In this document: positions 1 through 5,477 of the stretch, piece after piece
Layout of the letters: the number at the start of each line of letters is the position of its first letter
Position numbering within the stretch: the stretch's first letter is position 1
NCBI GenBank assembly: GCA_029573365.1
Contig: JAKQGD010000368.1
Coordinates: 1-6,649 of the forward strand
Direction: 5' to 3'
Length of the DNA: 6,649 nucleotides
Source: Bacteroidota bacterium
GTDB taxonomy: Bacteria > Bacteroidota > Bacteroidia > Chitinophagales > Saprospiraceae
Notes under the pieces: generated by a model
Databases searched by the model: none
The model's input: the letters and a program-made list of their open reading frames with translations, nothing else
What the model was told of the DNA's origin: nothing
Translations under genes and position numbers: made by a program

Positions 1-77
1 TCCAAAGTAAAACACATAAGGTGAACCATCAGACAGTTGTATTGTTGGGCATAAAAGATCGTACTTCATGGCACTGA
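1..77 (+). CDS. Possible 3' end of an upstream gene, cut by the window edge
   Basis: The third forward frame is open from the window edge to a TGA at 75-77. It encodes about 24 residues ending in ..VVLLGIKDRTSWH. If real, this is the tail of a gene that starts outside the window, and its stop codon lies 10 bases inside the peroxiredoxin gene (ATG at 68). Such a short stop overlap is typical of translationally coupled neighbours. The alternating hydrophobic stretch TVVLLGI is strand-like, but I do not recognise a family. The other two forward frames meet stops within the first 25 bases, so an upstream gene could also end there. An open stretch of 24 codons occurs often by chance, so confidence is low. 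Confidence 0.3.
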   Translation, partial: QSKTHKVNHQTVVLLGIKDRTSWH

Positions 78-553
78 CTGAGTCAAAGGGAAACATACGT
101 GTAGGGCAGAAAATACCGGCCTTTGCGGCATGGGACGAAAACGGCAATACAGTTACAGATAAAAGCCTGACAGGGCAGAAATCCATCATTTTTTTTTACG
201 GACAGGATGACAGCCCCACCTGCACCAAGGAAGCGTGCAGCGTGAGAGACGAATATGAGACTTTTAGCAGGCACGGATACAAAGTGTATGGGGTGAGCAA
301 AGACACGGCTAAAAAGCATAAAAAATTTATAGAAAAATATCGGTTTCCTTACTCACTGATCGCTGATCCGGAGCTGTCTATGATGAATGCCTTCGGGTAC
401 TATGGTCCCAAGATTTTTATGGGCAAGGAGGTTATGGGCGTGTACCGCACCACAGTGGTAAGCGATGAATCTGGGACAATAACTCACATCCTGGACGATG
501 TAGTGTCTGCTGAGCACGGAAAACAGATTGCAGAGGCTTTGGGATTATATTAA
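68..553 (+). CDS. Peroxiredoxin, Bcp/PrxQ type (AhpC/TSA superfamily)
   Basis: This is a 161-residue thiol peroxidase, close to the usual 150-160 residues of the Bcp/PrxQ group. That family reduces hydrogen peroxide and organic hydroperoxides in the cytoplasm, using a peroxidatic cysteine and usually thioredoxin for recycling. The fold can be followed: an entry strand with VGQK.PAF (residues 12-20), the active-site segment FFYGQDDSPTCTKEAC (42-57) with Cys52 as the likely peroxidatic residue and Cys57 at the +5 position of the PrxQ resolving cysteine, GVSKDT (75-80), and the conserved Arg127 in YRTT, which normally helps activate the thiolate. The motif is P-x3-T/S-x2-C; here Ser49 is at the T/S position but Gly45 replaces the first proline. 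ATG 68 is the first possible start, because the frame holds no ATG, GTG or TTG back to a stop at 17-19. No Shine-Dalgarno sequence is visible. The lipoprotein gene follows 21 bases downstream. Confidence 0.93.
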   Translation: MALTESKGNIRVGQKIPAFAAWDENGNTVTDKSLTGQKSIIFFYGQDDSPTCTKEACSVRDEYETFSRHGYKVYGVSKDTAKKHKKFIEKYRFPYSLIADPELSMMNAFGYYGPKIFMGKEVMGVYRTTVVSDESGTITHILDDVVSAEHGKQIAEALGLY

Positions 554-574
554 ATTATTAAACTTTTATTAAGA

Positions 575-952
575 ATGAAAAAGCTTTTATTACTTATTGT
601 ATTGATTTACGCTACCTCATGCCAGAAAGAGCAGGAATTGCCGAGGGAAAAATTTTTAGGACAATGGACAGCCATAAACAAAGTGAACGGAACCTCAAGC
701 CCCAGTTCGATTTCAAGAGGTGAAAATGAAAACCAGATTTTATGGCAAATTAGAGGAGAAAATATTGTGTTGGAATTTATAGGGAAAAACGACAGCATAG
801 CGTTTCAAACCGACTTTTCTATACCTTTTTTTGCCGATAATTCAGCGTCTTTAAAATGGATAAATATTGATACACTGGATGGATTTCGGTCCTTTGGTAC
901 TATATTTTTACCATCAACTTACAAGTCAGAACAATATCACCTGATCAGATAG
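575..952 (+). CDS. Small putative lipoprotein, possibly lipocalin-like, possibly surface-exported
   Basis: The product is 125 residues. The N-terminus is a lipoprotein signal: MKK, a hydrophobic run to about residue 14, then ATSC with Cys16 as the lipidation site. The next residues are QKEQE, which resembles the lipoprotein export signal (a Lys followed by Asp/Glu just after the +1 Cys) that sends lipoproteins to the cell surface in Flavobacteriia; surface exposure is therefore an inference. The mature part starts with EKFLGQW, similar to the opening strand of lipocalin-like domains in Bacteroidota lipoproteins, and is rich in predicted short strands ending in ..YHLIR. That family call is tentative and no ligand can be named. 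A hand count gives about 37% GC over 601-950, while sampled 60-base lines in the genes to the right range from 40 to 62%. It lies 21 bases after the peroxiredoxin gene and may share its transcript. Confidence 0.82.
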   Translation: MKKLLLLIVLIYATSCQKEQELPREKFLGQWTAINKVNGTSSPSSISRGENENQILWQIRGENIVLEFIGKNDSIAFQTDFSIPFFADNSASLKWINIDTLDGFRSFGTIFLPSTYKSEQYHLIR

Positions 953-997
953 AGCAGATGGCTTAGGCCAAACGAAGCAACAGAAAAGTTTCGGGCA

Positions 998-1909
998 TCA
1001 CTTTGCCGGAACCATAAGGGTATACTGCTTTCCGGGAGGGACCGTGAGTTTTGAGTTGATGAGCCACGGGTTGTAATACTTTAGCATGCGGTAAGTGATG
1101 CCCTGCTGATGTGCAAAATCTGCCAGGCTGGGTATGGTGGTGGTGACAGCCATGGGCCTGAGTCCTGTATTGGCTGTGTATTTGTGCTCCTCTTCCAGGT
1201 AGTAGCCAAAGTCCTGGGGATTGCGTACGATTTCCTTGATGGCTATGATGCGGAACACATACCTCGAGGTCTCGTCGTTTATGTTGAGGTCGTAATAGGA
1301 GTTTTCTTTTTGTTCGGAGAGGGTTTTGGCAAAGGCTGTGGGCCCGACGTTGTAGGCAGCGGCAACATTGGTCCAGGTGCCGAATCTGTCATGGAGTCTG
1401 CGGAGGTATCCACATGCGGCACGGGTCGATTTTTCTATGTGCATGCGTTCGTCCACTTCGTCCGTGACTTCCAGGCCCATTTCGAGTGCGGCAGGTTTCA
1501 TAAACTGCCAGTAGCCTTTGGCATTGGCCGATGAAGATACGTTTCGCAAGCCGCTTTCGGCAATAGCCAGATACTTGAAGTCGTCGGGTATGCCGTATTC
1601 AGAGAGGATTTTTTCTACTATAGGAAAATACTTATTGGCCATTTTGAGATTGAGCAGGGTAGATGACTGCCAGTATGCATTGACACTCAGTTCGCGGTCC
1701 AGCCGCTCGTGTGTGTCTTCGTTTATAGGTACTTCTTCGCCGGCAAAATCAAATTTGCGGTCGAGGTTTACGGATTTTATCTGTTGTGGCAACTCGAAAA
1801 ATGCTGAGAGTGTCTCACGGTTGGAGCTATAGGACACAAAGATGAGCATCGAAAATATGATGCCGGCGGCAAACCCGAACACGGGAAACAACTTATTTCT
1901 ATACTCCAT
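998..1909 (-). CDS. Membrane-anchored lytic transglycosylase (GH23 SLT domain, MltD-like)
   Basis: This 303-residue enzyme should cleave the MurNAc-GlcNAc bond of peptidoglycan in the periplasm, forming 1,6-anhydro-muropeptides. An uncleaved signal anchor spans about residues 8-27, followed by a linker. The SLT/GH23 domain covers about 95-230 with all its hallmarks: AIAESGL with catalytic Glu118, the GYWQFM motif (132-137) and AAAYNVGP (183-190). Residues about 255-302 (TIPSLADFAHQQGITYRMLK.YNPWL, then VPPGKQYTLMVP) resemble one degenerate LysM peptidoglycan-binding repeat. E. coli MltD is longer (about 450 residues), is a lipoprotein and carries two LysM repeats; here one repeat and a membrane anchor replace these. 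The ATG at 1909-1907 is 12 bases after the DUF2480 stop, so the two are probably co-transcribed. No Shine-Dalgarno sequence precedes it. The gene ends facing the lipoprotein gene, with 45 bases between their stops. Confidence 0.93.
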   Translation of the reverse strand: MEYRNKLFPVFGFAAGIIFSMLIFVSYSSNRETLSAFFELPQQIKSVNLDRKFDFAGEEVPINEDTHERLDRELSVNAYWQSSTLLNLKMANKYFPIVEKILSEYGIPDDFKYLAIAESGLRNVSSSANAKGYWQFMKPAALEMGLEVTDEVDERMHIEKSTRAACGYLRRLHDRFGTWTNVAAAYNVGPTAFAKTLSEQKENSYYDLNINDETSRYVFRIIAIKEIVRNPQDFGYYLEEEHKYTANTGLRPMAVTTTIPSLADFAHQQGITYRMLKYYNPWLINSKLTVPPGKQYTLMVPAK

Positions 1910-1921
1910 AATTATAAGGTT

Positions 1922-2452
1922 TTACTGGTGGTTTTCTATGATTCTGGGCCTTTTGTATACCGGCACTGTACTGCACGGCTCTCCGTACATGATGCTGCGG
2001 GCTATGGGTCTGAGCAGCCGTGTGATGAGTGCGTATGCATATGCGGGTACGGGCTTCTGGCCACACCCTTTGATAACGACAGATTTTTCTCTGTATTGTG
2101 AAAAGTCCTGTTTTTCGAGTATACGGCGGTAGTGATATCTGAGGTATTCCTCGGTAGTACCGTGCCATGTATCTGCGGCTACATCAGCGAGGCCTGACTC
2201 TATGAGCATGTAAGCCCACTGGGGTATGATGGCATCTACAGAGCAGCTTATCAATACGATGCAGTCTTTGTAGGCCGACCAGTCTAGGGCTTTAAGGGCT
2301 TCCCTAAAATCCTTTTCGCGGAGGATGAGACCCTGAAAAAGGTAATCTCTAATGTCAAAGGTCATAAACCGGGCCTCGGGGAAATAGTCCTCGAGGTTTA
2401 TGGTGATGATGCCGCTTTCCGCTACGCGGTTTACAAGAGGCGTACTATCCAT
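1922..2452 (-). CDS. DUF2480 family protein of unknown function
   Basis: The product is 176 residues, the full length for this Bacteroidota-restricted family, which has no assigned function. Recognisable blocks are VNRVAESGIITINLEDYF near the N-terminus, DYLFQGLILREKDFREAL (36-53), SCSVDAIIPQWAYM (69-82), the glycine/cysteine block VVIKGCGQKPVP (125-136) and the near C-terminal MYGEPCSTVPVYKR (155-168). There is no signal peptide or membrane segment, so it is cytoplasmic. Two well-conserved cysteines (130 and 160) sit in the KGCG and EPCS blocks and could be functional, but that is inference. From memory, relatives often sit next to SUF iron-sulfur assembly genes; none is present here. Its ATG (2452-2450) is 13 bases after the scpB stop and its TAA is 12 bases before the transglycosylase start, which places it mid-operon. 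Confidence 0.9.
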   Translation of the reverse strand: MDSTPLVNRVAESGIITINLEDYFPEARFMTFDIRDYLFQGLILREKDFREALKALDWSAYKDCIVLISCSVDAIIPQWAYMLIESGLADVAADTWHGTTEEYLRYHYRRILEKQDFSQYREKSVVIKGCGQKPVPAYAYALITRLLRPIARSIMYGEPCSTVPVYKRPRIIENHQ

Positions 2453-2465
2453 GCCGTATTATTTT

Positions 2466-3077
2466 TTATTCTTCTTCTTTAATAGAATCAGCAATATGGG
2501 TAAATTGTTCAGACTCAATTGGTGCCTGTTCGCCGATCTGGTTTTCCACGGGCTCTATATCCTTTAATTTGGGCAGGTCGGTGATGGATTTGAGGCCGAA
2601 ATAGTCGGTAAACTTAGACGAAGTACCATAGAGCAGAGGTTTTCCGGGCCCGTCTCCGCGGCCTGTGATTTCTATGAGTTCTTTTTCGAGCAGTTTCTGG
2701 ATGGTGTAATCACTGTTTACACCGCGGATAGACTCTATTTCGGGTTTGGATACCGGCTGACGATAGGCTATGACCGCCAGGGTTTCGAGGGCCGATTTGC
2801 TTAGTTTTTTATGTGAATTTTGTTTGAGGTAGGTGCCTATGGTGTTGTGGTAAGCTCCTTTGGTCATAAACCTGAAGCCACCGGCTATCTCCATTATCTC
2901 GAAGGAATACTGCTCAGAGGCGTATTTTTCCATCAGCTGGCCTATGGATGTGGCGATGAGGTCGTCTGAAAACGTAGTGCCAAAACTTGCCTCAAGTGTC
3001 TGCCTGATCTCATCAAAACTGACAGACGGGTTGGCGGCAAAAATCAGCGACTCAATATGTACAGATAAAGATTCCAA
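2466..3077 (-). CDS. scpB: Segregation and condensation protein B (ScpB)
   Basis: This 203-residue protein is the winged-helix subunit of the SMC-ScpA-ScpB condensin, where a ScpB dimer binds the ScpA kleisin and supports chromosome compaction and segregation. The first winged-helix domain covers about residues 5-80 (HIESLIFAA at its start). The second is the family signature: LSKSALETLAVIAYRQPVSKPEIESIRGV (92-120, shown by its key residues), LLEKELIEITGRG..PGKPLLYGTS.KFTDYFGL (129-162) and then DLPKL. The acidic tail after about residue 172 is variable in the family. No ATG gives the full domain. The best start is TTG at 3077-3075, placing HIESLIFA at the normal distance from the N-terminus; the frame upstream reaches a TAA with no ATG or GTG. 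A good promoter lies just upstream. scpA is not in the window, whereas many other phyla keep the pair together. Confidence 0.93.
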   Translation of the reverse strand: MESLSVHIESLIFAANPSVSFDEIRQTLEASFGTTFSDDLIATSIGQLMEKYASEQYSFEIMEIAGGFRFMTKGAYHNTIGTYLKQNSHKKLSKSALETLAVIAYRQPVSKPEIESIRGVNSDYTIQKLLEKELIEITGRGDGPGKPLLYGTSSKFTDYFGLKSITDLPKLKDIEPVENQIGEQAPIESEQFTHIADSIKEEE

Positions 3078-3101
3078 TTGTTTATCGATCGGTTTGTTTT
3101 A

Positions 3102-3133
3102 CAAATATAATCTTTCCGACCCAACATTTGCAA
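3102..3133 (-). promoter_or_regulatory. Bacteroidota-type promoter for scpB
   Basis: Read on the minus strand, TATATTTG (3109-3102) matches the phylum's -7 consensus TAnnTTTG exactly. A TTG (3133-3131), the -33 core, lies 21 bases upstream. The -33 element directly abuts the TAA of the preceding gene. The expected transcription start is near 3095-3097, leaving a leader of about 20 bases before the TTG start. About three chance TAnnTTTG hits are expected in a window of this size, but this one is intergenic, has a partner element and is correctly placed. Confidence 0.6.
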
Positions 3134-3487
3134 TTAGATGACGAAAATCATTAAAAAAATGAATAATAAAAACAGAATAAGGATAATTACTGAAGTCAGA
3201 AGGTGTTTTTTTGTGGCGGCTGTGGCCGAAAACTCGGGTATCCTCCTGCCGGTGTCTATATTTTGGAGGCTGTAGTGGGCAGATTTGCCGGCAAAGTCTA
3301 TGCCTATTTCAAACAATTCTTCATTGAGCATAAAACTGTAGGTTTTGGCGGATAGTATGCCAAAATCGATGCTTATGATTTCATGACCGGAATAAATAAG
3401 TACATGGCCGCTATCTTCACCATGGTAAAGACTTACGTCAAAGGTACTTCCCTCCTTGTTTTCGTATTTCCAGTAAATCTGTGCCAT
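3134..3487 (-). CDS. Small tail-anchored membrane protein, function unknown
   Basis: I do not recognise this 117-residue protein. Residues 1 to about 90 form a soluble part with alternating polar and hydrophobic residues, suggesting mostly beta strands (for example HVLIYSGHEIISIDFGIL, 28-45). After a basic pair (Lys94-Lys95), residues 96-117 are one uninterrupted hydrophobic helix that ends exactly at the C-terminus, with no polar tail. With no signal peptide, this is the layout of a tail-anchored protein whose N-terminal domain faces the cytoplasm. The start is ATG 3487-3485; TTGG just before it is not a convincing ribosome site. It begins 59 bases after the reductase stop, and its own stop touches the scpB promoter, so it is more likely the end of the preceding unit or a unit of its own than part of the scpB transcript. 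Confidence 0.75.
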   Translation of the reverse strand: MAQIYWKYENKEGSTFDVSLYHGEDSGHVLIYSGHEIISIDFGILSAKTYSFMLNEELFEIGIDFAGKSAHYSLQNIDTGRRIPEFSATAATKKHLLTSVIILILFLLFIFLMIFVI

Positions 3488-3546
3488 CCAAGGGAAAACC
3501 TATGCAAGGCACCTAAAGTTCCATAGATGTGGTATGGTACGAAGTG

Positions 3547-4668
3547 TCAGATATCGTAAGTCAGCGTGACCCTTTCTGTAGCGGGATGTGACTGGCAGGT
3601 AAGTATGTAGCCGGCCTCCACCTCATCGTCATCCAAGGCGTAGCAACTGTCCATGACTACCTTGCCATCGGTGACTTTAGCCATGCAGGTAGAGCAAGCA
3701 CCGCTGGTACACGAATACGGAGGGTCTTTTTTAGCATCCACAAGCACATCAAGGATGGTTTTTCCTTTTGGCACTTCCATTTCTATGGTCTGGCCCTTCA
3801 GGGTTACGGTGATGCGGGCATGGTCTGTGCCGGAGTGTTTGACTGGTTCTTTGGCAGCACTGAAATACTCCTTGTGTATGTGTTTTTTGTCTATGCCTTC
3901 GCCGGCAAGGCATGAAGTGACAGTCTCTATAAAACTGCCCGGCCCACAGATATAATATTGGTTTTCGGCGTGCATGGACGGGTGTGAAGCCAGGAAATCT
4001 TGGCATTTATCCCTGTCAACCCTTCCCTTGAGGCCCGACCAGTCGGAAGTTTTGCGTCCGAACAAACCACCGATTCCTCCTGCGGATTTTGTTTCCGGCT
4101 TGCTGAGGACATGGACCACTTCAAGCTGACCCGAATATCTTTCTGTCAGCCTGCCGAGTTGCTCTTTAAATATGATGGATGCCTCATTGCGGCTTCCGTA
4201 AAGCAGGAAACATGAACTGCGGGGCTCCTCTTCGAGTAGGGTCGTAATCATGGACATGACGGGCGTAATACCGCTGCCGGCAGCAAAAAAATAGTGGCTT
4301 CGGGACTTAGTGTGGTCAGGCTTTACTACAAAGTGTCCTTCAGGAGTCATGACATCGAGGCTGTCACCCTCTTTTATCTTGTCGTTGATGTAGGATGACA
4401 TGAGTCCCCCTGATACCTTTTTAACAGTTATGGCAGGTGATGACTCAAAAGAGGGTGTGCACATGGAGTATGCACGCCGAATCTCCTTGCCGCCCAGGGT
4501 AATCCTGAGCGTCAGGTGCTGGCCGGGAACGAAACGGTATTGATCTGCAAGTTGGGCCGGTATGTCAAACCACAGAGATACGGTATCCGGTGTCTCCCTT
4601 ACTATTTTCGCTATTTTTAGGGTATGAAAATTCATTTTTATACTTTTGCGTGCTGATTGTTGTCGCAT
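3547..4668 (-). CDS. PaaE-like NAD(P)H oxidoreductase with FAD and plant-type [2Fe-2S] ferredoxin domains
   Basis: This flavoprotein should pass electrons from NAD(P)H through FAD to its own [2Fe-2S] cluster and on to a partner oxygenase or other acceptor. Numbered from the first ATG (373 residues), the FAD domain covers about 15-118 with RAYS (65-68) as the flavin-binding motif. The nucleotide domain covers about 122-265 with GSGITPVMSM (131-140), LYGSR (156-160) and CGP (241-243). The ferredoxin domain covers about 285-373 with cluster ligands Cys320, Cys325, Cys328 and Cys358 (C-x4-C-x2-C...C). This order matches PaaE of phenylacetyl-CoA epoxidase, but paaABCD are absent, so the acceptor is unknown and such reductases are often orphan in Bacteroidota. 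The second ATG at 4635-4633 (362 residues, MNFHTLKI) is the likelier start: the first 11 residues are polar and basic and lie outside the domain. Confidence 0.92.
   Translation of the reverse strand: MRQQSARKSIKMNFHTLKIAKIVRETPDTVSLWFDIPAQLADQYRFVPGQHLTLRITLGGKEIRRAYSMCTPSFESSPAITVKKVSGGLMSSYINDKIKEGDSLDVMTPEGHFVVKPDHTKSRSHYFFAAGSGITPVMSMITTLLEEEPRSSCFLLYGSRNEASIIFKEQLGRLTERYSGQLEVVHVLSKPETKSAGGIGGLFGRKTSDWSGLKGRVDRDKCQDFLASHPSMHAENQYYICGPGSFIETVTSCLAGEGIDKKHIHKEYFSAAKEPVKHSGTDHARITVTLKGQTIEMEVPKGKTILDVLVDAKKDPPYSCTSGACSTCMAKVTDGKVVMDSCYALDDDEVEAGYILTCQSHPATERVTLTYDI
4641..4648 (+). promoter_or_regulatory. Candidate -7 element for the glycosyltransferase gene
   Basis: TACTTTTG matches the TAnnTTTG -7 consensus on the plus strand. 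It would put the transcript start near 4655, about 90 bases before the glycosyltransferase ATG. No clear TTG is seen about 20 bases upstream, where there is a T-rich run (4614-4618). It lies between the two possible starts of the divergent reductase gene, so it is intergenic only if the shorter reductase is correct. A chance match is quite possible. Confidence 0.3.
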
Positions 4669-4743
4669 TGCATACTCGGGATTGCCCTGGAGCCGCTGCG
4701 TACAGAATTCGAAAATTAACCTGTAAACACCCTTGTTTGTTTT

Positions 4744-5463
4744 ATGGCACTAAAACTTTCTGTTGTTATTCCTGCCTATAATGAGGAAAAAACAATCCAG
4801 ACCATCCTAGACAAGGTCAGGTCTGTACAGCTGACTGGAGGTGTTACCACGGAAATTATTGTGGTCAACGACTGCAGCAGGGATGCCACTGAACAAAAAG
4901 TAAGTGAGTACAGGCAAAAACACCCGGAGACAGAGATCGCCTATTTTCGTCACGAAGTCAATAAAGGCAAAGGAGCAGCATTGGCCACTGGTATACAAAA
5001 GGCCACCGGTGATCTGGTGATAGTGCAGGATGCGGACCTTGAATACGACCCTGCTGAGTTTAATCTTTTGCTTAAACCTATCCTCGACGGATTTGCTGAT
5101 GTGGTGTATGGATCCAGGTTTATGGGAGGCAATCCCCACAGGATTCTGTTTTTCTGGCACTCGATAGGCAATAAGATGCTTACCTTCCTGTCCAATGCTT
5201 TTACCAATCTCAATCTCACTGACATGGAGACCTGCTATAAAATGTGGAAGGCCGATATTATCAAAAACATACAATTAAAGGAAAACCGATTTGGTTTCGA
5301 GCCTGAGGTCACGGCCAAGATAAGCCGCATTCCCGGCATCAGAATCTACGAAGTGGGGATATCATACTACGGGCGAACCTACGCCGAGGGTAAAAAAATC
5401 AACTGGAAAGACGGATTCCGTGCCATTTACTGTATCATCAAGTACAATACCTGGGCCAGGTAG
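4744..5463 (+). CDS. Family 2 glycosyltransferase, dolichyl/polyprenyl-phosphate sugar synthase (DPM1)-like
   Basis: This 239-residue GT-A enzyme probably moves a sugar from a nucleotide donor to a polyprenyl-phosphate lipid at the inner face of the cytoplasmic membrane, supplying later envelope glycosylation. The motifs run in order: VVIPAYNEE (7-15), VNDCSRD (41-47, where most relatives have Gly or Ser instead of Cys), NKGKGAAL (73-80), the metal-binding DADLEYDP (96-103), YGSRF (122-126), TDMETCYKMW (159-168), GFEPEVTAK (184-192) and YYGRTYAEGKKINWKDG (208-224). These C-terminal motifs place it with DPM1/DPG synthases and not with chain-extending GT2 enzymes. It has the short form with no C-terminal membrane helices, so it would bind the membrane peripherally. 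The sugar cannot be read from the sequence. ATG 4744 gives the standard N-terminus. It faces away from the reductase gene and converges with the aminopeptidase gene, 14 bases apart. Confidence 0.92.
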   Translation: MALKLSVVIPAYNEEKTIQTILDKVRSVQLTGGVTTEIIVVNDCSRDATEQKVSEYRQKHPETEIAYFRHEVNKGKGAALATGIQKATGDLVIVQDADLEYDPAEFNLLLKPILDGFADVVYGSRFMGGNPHRILFFWHSIGNKMLTFLSNAFTNLNLTDMETCYKMWKADIIKNIQLKENRFGFEPEVTAKISRIPGIRIYEVGISYYGRTYAEGKKINWKDGFRAIYCIIKYNTWAR

Positions 5464-5477
5464 GTCCGGCTCACTTA

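Noticed and set aside
959..970. Small inverted repeat TGGC-TTAG-GCCA between the convergent lipoprotein and transglycosylase genes, a possible terminator.
   Set aside because: The stem is only 4 base pairs and no T-run follows on either strand; too weak to call.
1109..1534. Long plus-strand open frame (141 codons) across the transglycosylase gene.
   Set aside because: It is antisense to a gene with intact GH23 motifs, its translation is rich in Gly and Cys with no recognisable domain, and it looks like a by-product of the high-GC opposite strand.
3439..3446. Minus-strand TACCTTTG, an exact match to the -7 consensus.
   Set aside because: It lies inside the coding part of the tail-anchored protein with no suitable gene start nearby; a few chance matches are expected in a window this size.
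3521..3537. Inverted repeat CCATA / TATGG with a 7-base loop between the reductase and the tail-anchored protein gene.
   Set aside because: A 5-base-pair AT-rich stem with no T-run is expected by chance.
4701..4725. TACAG / CTGTA half-sites 15 bases apart in the divergent region, operator-like.
   Set aside because: Five-base arms without extension are too short to support a regulator site.
4807..5274. Long minus-strand open frame (155 codons) inside the glycosyltransferase gene.
   Set aside because: It is fully antisense to a clear GT2 gene and its translation shows no family features.
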